Shown piece by piece: positions 24,853 through 34,064 of a DNA stretch of 64,000 bases. Source of the DNA: UBA4744 sp963707435 (GTDB lineage Bacteria > Actinomycetota > Acidimicrobiia > Spongiisociales > UBA4744). Below the pieces are notes generated by a model that was not told the DNA's origin, searched no databases, and was given only the letters and a program-made list of their open reading frames with translations. The DNA lies in contig CAVPPF010000007.1 of NCBI GenBank assembly GCA_963707435.1, forward strand, positions 186,001-250,000, given 5' to 3'. How positions within the stretch are numbered: the stretch's first letter is position 1; each line of letters starts with the position of its first letter. A program made the position numbers and the translations under genes.

Positions 24853-25590
24853 TCAGTCCTGGATCGCGGCTTCAATCGACGGGATCGCGGCGTCCGCCCA
24901 GATGCGGTGGCCTTCACCGTTGACATGGAGCAAATCGGCCGAGTAGATGCCCGAATCCTCGAAGGCGGCACCACACCGTTCTCGCATCGGGATCCGGACA
25001 ACACCCGGATGACGCGCGGCCACACGGCTGTGGACATCATTGGCCCCGGCGCTGCGCCACCGCATGATCCGGGTCAAGACAAACGGCAGCCGGGGGATCG
25101 TTCCGAGGTCGCCGACACCGCTCAACAACACCGCCGGGGTGCAGGTCAACAGCGCCGTGGCGATCGATTCGAGGTTCCGTTCGAAGGTCTTCAGCGGGAC
25201 TCCGTACAGCATGTCGTTGCTGCCGACCGCGACGATGGCGACGTCGGGCCTGGTCGCCAGGATGATCGGCACCTGATCGCGCCGGACGTCGGAGGCCCGG
25301 GAACCCCCAACGGCGACGCTGTCGATCGTCGTGTGGAAGCTCCTTCCGAAATGCGCGCCGATCCGCCGCACCCAGATCTGGTTCGGGTCTTCGAGTCCCG
25401 GCCCCGTACAGCTCGAATCGCCGAGTATGGCGATCCGGAGCGGCGGGAGGTCCGGCGTGCCGAATACTCCCGAGGCGTCGGTTCCTTCGAGCATGGGAAG
25501 ATCGCGGAATCCCGTGTAGAGGACCTCACCGACCAAACCGAAGAGGGAAGCGGCTCCGATCCAGAGGCCTGTGTGCACGACGCGTTTCAT
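24853..25590 (-). CDS. SGNH/GDSL-family esterase-like hydrolase
   Basis: A 245-residue hydrolase with an N-terminal hydrophobic segment (residues about 5-25) that could export or anchor it. The SGNH blocks are visible: ILGDSSCTGPG (block I nucleophile Ser), VAVGGSRASD (block II Gly), VGSNDMLYG (block III Asn) and DLLHVNGEGH (block V Asp and His). The natural ester is unknown. The ATG at 25590 is chosen because similarity starts there; the longer frame overlaps the divergent LLM gene. Confidence 0.85.
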   Translation of the reverse strand: MKRVVHTGLWIGAASLFGLVGEVLYTGFRDLPMLEGTDASGVFGTPDLPPLRIAILGDSSCTGPGLEDPNQIWVRRIGAHFGRSFHTTIDSVAVGGSRASDVRRDQVPIILATRPDVAIVAVGSNDMLYGVPLKTFERNLESIATALLTCTPAVLLSGVGDLGTIPRLPFVLTRIMRWRSAGANDVHSRVAARHPGVVRIPMRERCGAAFEDSGIYSADLLHVNGEGHRIWADAAIPSIEAAIQD

Positions 25591-25643
25591 CGCTTCCACG
25601 CTAGTGCCGTTCCCGGCTGATAAGTTCAGGGAAGGAGGTGTGG

Positions 25644-26678
25644 ATGCGACTGGGGCTGAACGTCGGGTACTGGGGCGCCGGTATGCGAGGGAATACCGAG
25701 CTGGTTGAAGAGGCGGACCGGCTGGGATATCACTCCGTGTGGGCAGCCGAGGCCTACGGTGCCGATGTCGTTTCGGTACTGGCGTGGTTCGGGGCACGGA
25801 CCGAACGCATCAAGCTGGGTTCGGGGATCATGCAGATGCCCGCCCGCACGCCCGCCATGACGGCCATGACGGCTGCGACGCTCGACGAGCTGTCCGGGGG
25901 CCGGTTCTTGCTCGGCTTAGGGTTGTCGGGTCCACAGGTCGTGGAAGGCTGGCACGGCGTCCCGTACGGCAAGCCACTGGGCAAAACCCGCGAGTACGTT
26001 TCGATCGTCCGGACGGCGCTGCATCGCACAGGGCCGCTGGTTCACGACGGTGAGCACTACCAGATACCGTACCGGGGCGAAGCCGCCACCGGGCTCGGCA
26101 AGCCGCTGAAGCTCATTCTGCATCCGGACAACCCCGGCCTGCCGATCTACCTCGCTTCGATTGGACCGAAGAACGTTCAACTCACCGCAGAAATCGCCGA
26201 CGGGTGGCTTCCGGTGTTCTACTCGCCGGAGAAAGCAGCGGACGTCTTTGCCGAACACCTCGCGGCCGGGTTCGCCCGTTCCGGGGATCCCGGCAAAGCG
26301 GATCGATTTGACATCGCACCGTCGATTTCGGCCGTCGTCACCGACGACCTGGAGTCCGGCCGGAACATGGTCAAGCCGTTCATGGCGCTCTACATCGGGG
26401 GAATGGGCGCCCGGGGCAGGAACTTCTACTTCGACCTCGCTTGCCGGTACGGATATGAGCAGGCGGCTACCGAAATCCAGAACCTCTACCTCTCCGGGAG
26501 GAAAGAGGAGGCCATCGATTGCGTCCCGGACGAGTTGGTCGACGAAACCAACCTCGTCGGGCCGAGAGCGGCAATCCGGGACCGGCTCGCCGCCTGGCAG
26601 GAATCCGGCGTGACGACCTTGCTGATCTCGACCATGGACATCGATACGGTTCGCACGATGGCCGAACTGGTTCTTTGA
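25644..26678 (+). CDS. LLM-class (F420-type) flavin-dependent oxidoreductase
   Basis: A luciferase-like TIM-barrel oxidoreductase of 344 residues, of the kind that uses coenzyme F420 in actinobacteria. The N-terminus MRLGLNVGYWGAGMRGNTELVEEADRLGYHSVWAAEAYG is typical, as are GTAIM-like GSGIMQMPARTPAMTAM and LSGGRFLLGLGLSGPQVVEGWHG. The ATG at 25644 sits five bases after AAGGAGG; a GTG six bases upstream is less likely. Substrate is unknown. Together with the nitroreductase-like gene at 37734-38216 it suggests the organism makes F420. Confidence 0.9.
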   Translation: MRLGLNVGYWGAGMRGNTELVEEADRLGYHSVWAAEAYGADVVSVLAWFGARTERIKLGSGIMQMPARTPAMTAMTAATLDELSGGRFLLGLGLSGPQVVEGWHGVPYGKPLGKTREYVSIVRTALHRTGPLVHDGEHYQIPYRGEAATGLGKPLKLILHPDNPGLPIYLASIGPKNVQLTAEIADGWLPVFYSPEKAADVFAEHLAAGFARSGDPGKADRFDIAPSISAVVTDDLESGRNMVKPFMALYIGGMGARGRNFYFDLACRYGYEQAATEIQNLYLSGRKEEAIDCVPDELVDETNLVGPRAAIRDRLAAWQESGVTTLLISTMDIDTVRTMAELVL

Positions 26679-26777
26679 GGGCTCATGGAAGTTGACTTCG
26701 GTCCCACTGCCGGCGACTTCCCGTCGTACCGGTTCTCTCGATCCGGGCGGTTCCGGAGTGCGGTCCCCCGGCGCGAG

Positions 26778-26805
26778 AGGACCGCGGCACGGTCGCCGCG
26801 GTCCT
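26778..26805. terminator. Perfect hairpin between convergent genes
   Basis: AGGACCGCGGC (26778-26788) pairs with GCCGCGGTCCT (26795-26805) across a six-base loop. It lies between the convergent LLM and QKY-repeat genes. Neither strand has a T-tract, so it may be a factor-assisted bidirectional terminator. The rest of the 149-base gap shows nothing else. Confidence 0.55.
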
Positions 26806-26827
26806 GGCTCGCTGTCGGAGGGTTCGT

Positions 26828-28180
26828 CTATTTGTCGCCGCCCGCGTAGCTGACGAACGCAAACGTCTTGGCGTGTCCTTCCGAGTCGGCGACCGTCACG
26901 GTGATCGGCTCGCCGTGCGTGGTGTTGGTGAAGAAGACCGTCAGGTCCCATCCGCCGCCGTCGCCGGCCACGGTGCTGCCCGAACCGTGCCCGTCCGTCG
27001 TCACCGTCACCGTTGTTCCCGGTGTTGCGGTACCGAAGTAGACGCTGTACGGCTCGGGTTCACTGCACGACTCGTACTTCTGGTTGGCCGTGAAGCCGAC
27101 GGGCTTTGGATCGTAGGTGAACATGAAGTCCATGACCTTGCCGGTCGACGTGTGAAGGACGATCGGGAAGGTGGTCGGCCCTGCGAGGCCCTCGAAGTGC
27201 AGCTTGAGGTACCACTCGTAGCCCTCGGTCACCAGCCGGGCGTTGCCGTACTCCGAACCCAGTTCGATCACGGTTCCCGGTGCCGCCGTGCCGAAGAACT
27301 TCTCCCACGGTTCGCTGTTGGTCTTGTACTTCTGGTTGGCAGAGAAATCGACCGCCTGCGGCTTGTAGCGGAATGTGAATTCCATCCGCTGGCCGGTGGA
27401 AGTCTCGAGCACGATGGGGAAGCTGGTTGGTTCCGTCAAACCGTCGAAGTGGAGTTTTATGTACCACTCGCTGCCTTCGGTCACCAGCCGGGCGTTGCCG
27501 TATTTCGACATGAGCTCGATGACCGTGCCCGGAGCGGCGGTACCTGAGAACTTCTCCCACGGCTCGCCGTTCGTGCCATACTTCTGGTGAGCGGTGAATT
27601 CCTTCGACGATACATCTCGATAGACCGTCACCGTCGCCTTGGTCCTGTTGCCGGCCTCGTCCTTGGCCGTGAACGTGGTCACGTTCTTGCCTGCGCTCAG
27701 CACGAGGACGATGTGCCACTCGCCATTCTCGAAGACGTCGGCTTCCCATTCGCCTGCAAATACACGAGCGCCGGGCTCGGTCTTGCCTGTGTATTTCAGG
27801 GTCTTCTCGGTGAAGTGGGTGCCGTTGGAGGGACTGGTGATGGTGAGTTCAGGGGGAGTGGTGTCGGCCGGCTCTTCCGCCGGGGCTTCCTTGGGTTCCT
27901 CGGCAGGTTCCTCCGGCTTCTCCCGCTCCGCGATGACTTGCTCGTCTTTCACCGGGGGCTCTACGCGGACGTCGGCCTTGTCGGCGGGGACCTTCGCCGC
28001 ATCCGGTGCCTCGGGGTCCGCAATCTTGGGGAGCAAGACGAGGCCCGAGGGTGGGGACTCTGATGCTTCCGCGAGTTCGGTGAGGCTCGGAGCGAATGCT
28101 CCTACCTGAGCCAGCGCGACTCCGGCGGCGAGCACCACAACGAAGCTGACGGTCAGGATGACGATCGAGCGGCCTTTCAT
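26828..28180 (-). CDS. Secreted Ig-like protein with three QKY repeats; probable ECF-regulon member
   Basis: A 450-residue envelope protein of unknown function. Residues 1-25 form a signal peptide or N-terminal anchor (SIVILTVSFVVVLAAGVALA). Residues about 35-108 are an acidic Glu/Pro/Ala linker. Residues 110-188 resemble a bacterial Ig-like domain (TGKTEPGARVFAG, then TFTAKDEAGN). Three tandem domains of about 84 residues follow, at 194-277, 278-361 and 362-450, each starting F(T/S)AxQKY and containing GTAxPGT. Its relative at 44083-44982 has the same order with one QKY domain. AGGAGG lies eight bases before ATG 28180, and the upstream promoter matches that of the ECF operon. A cell-surface structural or binding role is a guess. 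Confidence 0.8.
   Translation of the reverse strand: MKGRSIVILTVSFVVVLAAGVALAQVGAFAPSLTELAEASESPPSGLVLLPKIADPEAPDAAKVPADKADVRVEPPVKDEQVIAEREKPEEPAEEPKEAPAEEPADTTPPELTITSPSNGTHFTEKTLKYTGKTEPGARVFAGEWEADVFENGEWHIVLVLSAGKNVTTFTAKDEAGNRTKATVTVYRDVSSKEFTAHQKYGTNGEPWEKFSGTAAPGTVIELMSKYGNARLVTEGSEWYIKLHFDGLTEPTSFPIVLETSTGQRMEFTFRYKPQAVDFSANQKYKTNSEPWEKFFGTAAPGTVIELGSEYGNARLVTEGYEWYLKLHFEGLAGPTTFPIVLHTSTGKVMDFMFTYDPKPVGFTANQKYESCSEPEPYSVYFGTATPGTTVTVTTDGHGSGSTVAGDGGGWDLTVFFTNTTHGEPITVTVADSEGHAKTFAFVSYAGGDK
26831..27601 (-). repeat. Three tandem ~84-residue QKY domain repeats
   Basis: Units 1 and 2 (27350-27601 and 27098-27349) are nearly identical in stretches such as EPWEKF, GTAAPGTVIEL, YGNARLVTEG and KLHF, with a 252-base period also visible in the DNA. 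Unit 3 (26831-27097) is diverged, has a cysteine (SCSEP) in place of TN(G/S)EP and is closest to the single domain at 44083-44982. Confidence 0.88.
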
Positions 28181-28230
28181 GCTGTTCCTCCTACGATGAC
28201 CACATAGAGTGGGTGAACTATCACTCTCAG

Positions 28231-28263
28231 TAGCTACTCGTTGCGAGGCCGCAGAAGGTTTAC
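28231..28263 (-). promoter_or_regulatory. ECF-type promoter identical in pattern to that of the ECF sigma operon
   Basis: Read on the minus strand: GTAAACCTTC (28254-28263), 13 bases, CGAGTA (28235-28240), then GCTA. The spacing from GTAAACC to CGAGTA is 16 bases, right for an ECF -35/-10 pair. The same pattern occurs at 43488-43520 ahead of the ECF sigma gene. The predicted transcript start leaves a leader of about 45 bases. Confidence 0.72.
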
Positions 28264-28288
28264 TCGAATCAGGTTCCGCCGGTGATTC

Positions 28289-28864
28289 CTAGCCGGCTCC
28301 AAAGAGCCCGATCAACTCCGCCCGGGCCAGAACGTGGCCTTGCATGGCCGCTTCGACGTCTGCCTTGATGGAGGTCGTGCCGAGAGCCAGGTCGGTGTCG
28401 AGGGCGTACAGCTTGAAGAAGTACCGGTGGGTTCCGATGGGTGGGCACGGTCCGCCGTACTCGGTGCGACCCCAGCTGTTGGTCCCCTGGACGGCTCCCG
28501 GGGGGATGGACCCGGCGGCAATCGCCGATGTTCCCGGGTCGATGTTCCAGACAATCCAGTGCTCCCAGACGACTCTGGGCGCCGCCGGATCCGGGGCGTC
28601 GGGGTCATCGACGATGAGCACGAGACTTCGGGTGCCTACCGGCACCCCGGAGATATCGAGGGGCGGGTTGATGTCGTCCCCGTTGCAGGTGTAGCGATCA
28701 GGGAGCGCAGTGTTGTGCGTGAAAACCGGGCTGGTGATCTGCATGGTTCCTCCCGGAGTGTTGGCCGATTCGGTGGAGGGGACGCCATCCGTGCTGCAAG
28801 CGCTCCCTGCGAGACACGCTGCCAGAAAAGCGAGGCGCACGAGCGTTCCAGACCACGTCATCAT
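28289..28864 (-). CDS. YbhB/YbcL-type PEBP lipoprotein
   Basis: A 191-residue phosphatidylethanolamine-binding-protein family member (Raf-kinase-inhibitor-like). It begins with a lipoprotein signal ending in the lipobox LAGSAC (about residues 18-23), so it is probably anchored outside the membrane. The PEBP core is clear: SLVLIVDDPDAP, VVWEHWIVWNI, GRTEYGGPCPPIGTHRYFFKLYALD. Bacterial members have no settled function. Start ATG 28864 or the next codon, also ATG. It ends just upstream of the promoter for the QKY-repeat gene. Confidence 0.9.
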   Translation of the reverse strand: MMTWSGTLVRLAFLAACLAGSACSTDGVPSTESANTPGGTMQITSPVFTHNTALPDRYTCNGDDINPPLDISGVPVGTRSLVLIVDDPDAPDPAAPRVVWEHWIVWNIDPGTSAIAAGSIPPGAVQGTNSWGRTEYGGPCPPIGTHRYFFKLYALDTDLALGTTSIKADVEAAMQGHVLARAELIGLFGAG

Positions 28865-28920
28865 CCCTGCGGACAGACTATCGCGCTGCGTGCCTCCCGG
28901 GGGTTGCGTAGCATCGCGCC

Positions 28921-29481
28921 ATGAAGCCGGACATCCACCCGCTCACGCCGGAACGCTGGCCGGATCTGGAGCAACTCTTCGGTCCTCGCGGCGCCTACGG
29001 CGGATGCTGGTGCATGTGGAACCGGCTCACCAACCGCGAGTTTGAACAGGCCTCCGGCGACCAGAAGCGGGAGATGTTGCGGCGCATCGTGGACGAGCGG
29101 GTGGCCGGTCTCCTGGCGTACGAAGCCGGCACGCCCGTCGGCTGGGTCTCGCTGGGACCACGGGAGGAATTCGGTCGAATCCAGCGATCCCGGGTCACCA
29201 GGCCCGTCGACGACACCCCCGTATGGTCGATCGTGTGCTTCGTGATCGACCGGAAGCATCGGGGGAGTGGAGTCGGCACCGCCCTGCTGGTGGCGGCGGT
29301 GGAGTATGCCCGGACGCAGGGGGCCGTCGCAGTTGAGGGCTACCCCGTCGAACCGCGCCGGGATCGCATGCCGGACATCTACGCCTGGATGGGGCTGGCT
29401 TCGATGTTCGAGGCGGCCGGATTCAGTGAAATAGCCCGGCGGAGCGACACGAGGCCGCTGTTTCGCAAAATGCTGCGTTGA
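28921..29481 (+). CDS. GNAT-family N-acetyltransferase
   Basis: A 186-residue acetyltransferase. The acetyl-CoA-binding motif A is visible in VCFVIDRKHRGSGVGTALLVAAVEYA, and AVEGYPVEPRRD follows. The N-terminal half contains GGCWCMWNRLTNREFEQ, a Cys/Trp-rich stretch typical of a GNAT subgroup of unknown substrate. Start ATG 28921. The last 59 bases overlap the end of the convergent M23 peptidase gene. Confidence 0.87.
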   Translation: MKPDIHPLTPERWPDLEQLFGPRGAYGGCWCMWNRLTNREFEQASGDQKREMLRRIVDERVAGLLAYEAGTPVGWVSLGPREEFGRIQRSRVTRPVDDTPVWSIVCFVIDRKHRGSGVGTALLVAAVEYARTQGAVAVEGYPVEPRRDRMPDIYAWMGLASMFEAAGFSEIARRSDTRPLFRKMLR

Positions 29482-30391
29482 GCCGCCGTGATCGCCGAGG
29501 TGCGAGCCGGCCCCGATCAGGACGGCGGGCGAGCGCTGCACCGCCGGCCAGGAGCACCAGGGACCACGGGAGCAATCCGGCCGGCGAAAGACCCGTCTCG
29601 GGCAGCGTCTCGGGCGCAGCCGCGAGAACGGAGGCGAACAGTGCAGGCTCCGCCCCCTGGGCGACCTGGAGGTAGGGGTACGGGTCGACCTCGACCCCGG
29701 CCTCGTCGTGGAGTTCGAAATGGAGATGCGATGGAGTGTCTTCGGCGTTGCCGCTGTCTCCCACGTACCCGATAACGGTGCCGCCGGCTACCCGCACGCC
29801 GACCTCGATACCTTCGGCCAGCCCGTAGCCGAGCCCGTCGTCCGTACCAGGGGTGTCGTTGTTGAGGTGAAGGTAGAGGCTGCTGCGGCCGTCGTCGTGG
29901 CGGATCTTTGCCACGCAACAGTCGGTGCCGATCCCATTGCGCACAAAACTGACGGTGCCGGTCGCGGCAGCGAGGACCGGAGTCAGCTTGTCGGCAAAGA
30001 TATCGACGCCCTCGTGGGACCTGCCTCCGGGACGCGGAGCTCCAAAACCGGCCGAATAGGTGGCGATACCGTCCACCGGAAAGATGATGGCTGCGTCCAG
30101 AATTCGTTGCGGTGGCGGCGGCGGATCGGCTGCGACCGGCCGGTCTTCGCTGGTTGGGTCCGGTTGGACGGGATCCGGTTCGGGGGCGGGTGACGTTTCG
30201 CCGCGTTGGGGATCCGCCGGGCTCGGATCGGCCGACCAGTCGGCCGATCCGGCGGTCGCCGGCCATTCGCTCGTGCCGCTCTCAGCACGGGCGGCGGCCG
30301 GGGTGAGGACCAGGAGACCGAAGATGGCGGGAGCCACCAGGACGCGGCGGAGTGAGCTGACGAAATCGCCCCGGTTTGCCCCCCAGGCCAC
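29423..30391 (-). CDS. M23 peptidase-domain protein with C-terminal LPETG sorting signal
   Basis: An exported cell-wall protein with a LytM/M23 domain. The N-terminus has a signal peptide (VLVAPAIFGLLVLTPAAARA), then a Pro/Asp/Glu-rich linker, then the M23 domain with SHEGVDIFA and the HLHFEL zinc motif. Near the C-terminus (29591-29605) is LPETG, followed by a hydrophobic span (GLLPWSLVLLAGGAALA) and an Arg-rich tail, the classic sortase signal. A further 20 residues after the Arg tail overlap the GNAT gene and may be incidental. The GTG at 30391 has GGAGG five bases upstream; TTG 30409 is the alternative. No sortase gene is in the window. Confidence 0.85.
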   Translation of the reverse strand: MAWGANRGDFVSSLRRVLVAPAIFGLLVLTPAAARAESGTSEWPATAGSADWSADPSPADPQRGETSPAPEPDPVQPDPTSEDRPVAADPPPPPQRILDAAIIFPVDGIATYSAGFGAPRPGGRSHEGVDIFADKLTPVLAAATGTVSFVRNGIGTDCCVAKIRHDDGRSSLYLHLNNDTPGTDDGLGYGLAEGIEVGVRVAGGTVIGYVGDSGNAEDTPSHLHFELHDEAGVEVDPYPYLQVAQGAEPALFASVLAAAPETLPETGLSPAGLLPWSLVLLAGGAALARRPDRGRLAPRRSRRLNAAFCETAASCRSAGLFH

Positions 30392-30510
30392 CGGCACCTC
30401 CGATCCCAACGGAAGAACAACCCCAACCAGCGGGTATCTCGCGCCCGCCTTCTCGGTTCACGCTATCAGCTTTTCCGGGGTCGGGTCCAGGCGCAGCACT
30501 TCCGTTGGCT

Positions 30511-30530
30511 GATCGAACATACGTTCGATA
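30511..30530 (+). promoter_or_regulatory. LexA (SOS) box upstream of dnaE2
   Basis: GATCGAACATACGTTCGATA contains TCGAAC-N4-GTTCGA (30513-30528) and differs from the imuA box at only three of 20 positions. It lies 13 bases before the dnaE2 ATG, inside the divergent gap with the M23 peptidase gene. Confidence 0.9.
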
Positions 30531-30543
30531 GGATGGAACGGGC

Positions 30544-33500
30544 ATGACGAACCGATCCATGAGATACGCCGAGCTGCACTGTCACACCAACTTCAGCTTT
30601 CTCGATGGTGCTTCCCATCCTGAGGCTCTGGTCGAACAAGCCGTGCGGTTGGACTATTCGGCTCTCGCTGTTACCGATCATCACGGCTTCTACGGGCTCG
30701 TCAAATTCTGGCAGGCGGCCGGGCAGCGGGACTGCCGGCGGTGTATGGCGTGGAGATCGGCTTGCAGCGGGCCGCCGGTTGGAGTCATCAGTCGTCAGTC
30801 CTCAGTCGTCGGTGATCCCTGGATGGAGCAAGCCGGCGGACATGGAAGTACGAGACCGACAGACTCGGGGACGGACAACCGAAGTACGATTCCGAACGAC
30901 CGCGGAGAGGGCGCCGGAAACGCATGCACGGTTCCAAACCGACTGCCTCGCCACCCACCGATCACGTCGTACTGCTGGCTCCATCACCGCAGGGATACGC
31001 GGCGCTCAGCCGTTTGGTTTCGCAGGCACAGTTCCGCGGCAAGAAGGACGCTCCTCGATACACGTGGTCGGATCTGGCAACAGCGGCCGGACAAGGGGAG
31101 CTGGTCGCGCTGACCGGCTGCTGGCAGGGAGCCGTGCCCGGAGCTGCCCAGCGTGGTGATCTGGATGAGGCTCTGCGCGCCGCAGCTCAGTTGCGGGACC
31201 TCTTCGGGCGACGCCTCCACCTCGAGCTGTGGCATCATCGCATGCCGGAGGACGATGTCCGCAACGATGTGATGTGGGAGGTCGGGCAGCGTCTGCAGCT
31301 CCCCGTGGTGGCCACCAACAACGTCCACTACGCCGACCCCCGGGACGCCGATCTCTCTGAGGTATTGGCAGCCATTGCGGGGCGGCGCAGCCTGGCGGAG
31401 ACCGACGGGTACCGTCCCGCCACCAACGAGCGCTACCTCAAGTCTCACGATGAGATGTATCGCAGGTTCGTCCGCTATCCGGGCGCGGTGGAGCGTGCCG
31501 GAGATCTCGGTGAACGTCTGGCGTTCGATTTGCAGCTGGTCGCACCACAATTACCCGACTTTCCGATGCCCGGCCACTTCCGCGATGAGATGGCGTATCT
31601 TCGCCATCTCACGTTTGAAGGAGCCCGCGAGGTATACGCCGGCCGGTCCGGCGGGATCGACCCGCGGGCGGTCCGGCGGCTGGACCATGAGCTGGACGTC
31701 ATCGAACGGCTCGGTTTCCCCGGGTATTTCCTCGTCGTGTGGGACATCGTCAACTTCGCCCGTTCTCAGGACATCTACTGCCAGATTCGTGGATCCGGAG
31801 CCGATTCGGCCGTCTGCCGGTGCCTCGGACTGACCAAGGTCGATCCCATCCGGCTGCAGCTCCCCTTCGAGCGGTTTCTGTCCGACGAGCGAGGGCGGCC
31901 ACCCGACATCGATCTCGATCTCGAGGCCGATCGCCGGGAAGAGGTCATCCAGTACTGCTATCGCCGCTACGGGCGGGAGCGGGCTGCCATGGTGGCCAAC
32001 GTCATTACGTACCGGGCCCGCTCGGTCCTTCGAGATGTCGGCAAGACCTTTGGGTTGACGCAGGCCCAGGTAGACGGGCTCTCCAAGTACGTCGACACGC
32101 GCGACCCGTCCCAACTCCGGCTCGAAGCGCCGCTTCCTGAGGGGATGACGGCCGACTTCATCTACGACGTTTGCCACCGGCTCGACGGGTTCCCTCGCCA
32201 TCTCGGGATCCACTCCGGCGGGGTGGTGATCGCCGACCGGCCGCTCTGGCAGGTGGTCCCGCTCGAATGGGGCAGGATGGAGGGCCGGTCTGTTCTGCAG
32301 TGGGACAAGGACGATTGCGCAGCGATCGGCATCGTCAAGTTCGACCTGCTGGGTCTCGGCATGCTCAACGCTTTGCACCTGGCGGTCGACCTGATTCGTG
32401 AGGCGCACGGTGTTGAGATCGATCTAGCCACGATCGACCAGGAGCCGGCCATCTACGAGATGCTCACCACCTCCGACACCGTCGGCTTGTTCCAGGTGGA
32501 GTCACGGGCGCAGATGGCCACGCTGCCGAAGATGAAACCGAAGACGTTCTACGACCTGGCCGTCGAGGTTGCCTTGATCCGACCGGGGCCGATTCAGGGC
32601 CAGTCGGTCCATCCCTACCTGCGGCGCCGGAATGGGGAGGAACCGGTTCGCTTTCCCCATCCCTCCACCAAGCCGGTGCTGGCCAAGACACTGGGCGTGC
32701 CGATCTTCCAGGAACAGCTCATGGAGCTGGCCAGGATCTGTGCGGGATTCGACGGCGGTCAGTCGGATCGGCTCCGTCAGGCGATGACCCACAAGCGGTC
32801 TGCTGAAGCCATGGGCAAGCTGCAGGATGAGGTGTACCGGGGAATGGCCGGCAAAGGGATCATCGGGGCCGCCGCCGATGAGATATGGGAGAAGCTGCAG
32901 GGGTTCGCCTCGTTCGGGTTCCCGGAGAGCCATTCGGTGTCGTTCGCCTACATCGTGTACATGTCGGCCTGGCTGAAGTACCACTGGCCGACCGAGTTCC
33001 TCGCCGGGCTGCTCAATGCCTATCCGATGGGGTTCTACAGCCCCAACTCGCTCGTCCAGGATGCAGCTCGACACGGGGTGGTAGCGCTGCCGCCCGACGT
33101 CAACCGGTCGTTCCACGACTGCACCATCGAAGCACACGATGCGGCTCCCGATGATGTGGTGACCTACTACGAGAAGTCCTGGCGGCGGGGGAGGGGGGCT
33201 CTCGACGATCCGATCCGTCCGGCCGTAGCCATGCGGATGGGGTTGCGCTACGTCCGCAACCTGGGCGATGGCGAGATCACCCGGATCGAAGCAGCTCGCC
33301 AGATCGGCGGACCTTTCCGGTCTCCGCAAGACCTGGCCCAACGCACCGGGTTGCCGGTCGATGCGTTGGAGGCGCTGGCCGGGGCGGGCGCCCTCGAGTG
33401 TCTCGGGTTGTCCCGCCGGGCCGGGATGTGGGCTGCCGGGGCTCTGGCCGAGATCGATCCGCAACGTCTGCCGCTGGCGCCGGGCATTGAGGCTCCCACC

Positions 33501-33920
33501 TTGCCCGGGATGAACGCCCGGGATGAGCATCTTGCCGACCTGTGGGCAACCGGGATCTCCGTGTCTCACCCGGTCCAGTTCATCCGGCCGCGCCTGGATG
33601 AACTGCACTGCCTCCGCATTGCGGAGATGCTGGCGCTGCGTCGCAACGGGGTGCGCGCCAAGGTGGGGGGCATCGTCACCCACCGGCAACGGCCCGGTAC
33701 CGCCAACGGTGTGATCTTCCTCAACCTGGAGGACGAAACCGGCCTTCTCAACGTGGTGGTGCTGCCCGATATCTGGCAGGCCAACCGGAAGGTAGCCCGG
33801 CGCCATCCCGGCCTGGTGCTGGATGGGGTGGTCGAGTATCGGGACGGGGTCACCAACTTCGTGGCCCGTGGGTTCTCGCCCTGGCCGGTCGAAGGTATCA
33901 CGTCCCGGGACTTCCGCTAG
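30544..33920 (+). pseudogene. dnaE2: Error-prone DNA polymerase DnaE2, interrupted as sequenced
   Basis: DnaE2 is the C-family polymerase of the SOS mutasome. ATG 30544 gives the PHP start YAELHCHTNFSFLDGAS and AVTDHHGFYGL. At 30721-30723 one G appears to be missing: with four Gs the frame continues as AAGLPAVYGVEIGLQ. That restored frame meets an in-frame TGA at 30813-30815, just after a CAGTCGTCAGTCCTCAGT repeat, and is then open to 33920. The rest is intact: RGSGADSAV, catalytic PPDIDLD, SFAYIVYMSAWLKYHWPTEF and a C-terminal OB fold. With the G restored the length is 1125 codons, normal. Translation from ATG 30924 would yield 998 residues without the first PHP motifs. Decay and sequencing error are both possible. 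Confidence 0.85.
30783..30812 (+). repeat. Short CAGTCGTCAGT-type repeat inside dnaE2
   Basis: A 30-base run of imperfect AGTCATC/AGTCGTC/AGTCCTC units sits in the variable loop after the first PHP motifs and ends at the in-frame TGA. It resembles the CAGTTGTCAGTTGTCAT sequence in the pnp leader. It may be a small dispersed repeat that inserted into the gene. Confidence 0.5.
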
Positions 33921-34064
33921 GCCCATCGCTGCACCCAGTGGCGAGCCCGGTCCGGCCGGGAAGCGTCCGGTCGGGACTTTCTCCTCTATCCGAGCGATCG
34001 GGGCGGAGGGACAGTAGAGGTGCAGGCATCCTGCCGCACGTGTGTGCTCTGAAGGAGGTTTGTC

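Noticed and set aside
26778..26805. Possible attachment site or recombination site in the perfect hairpin
   Set aside because: No integrase, tRNA or mobile genes nearby; position between convergent genes fits a terminator better.
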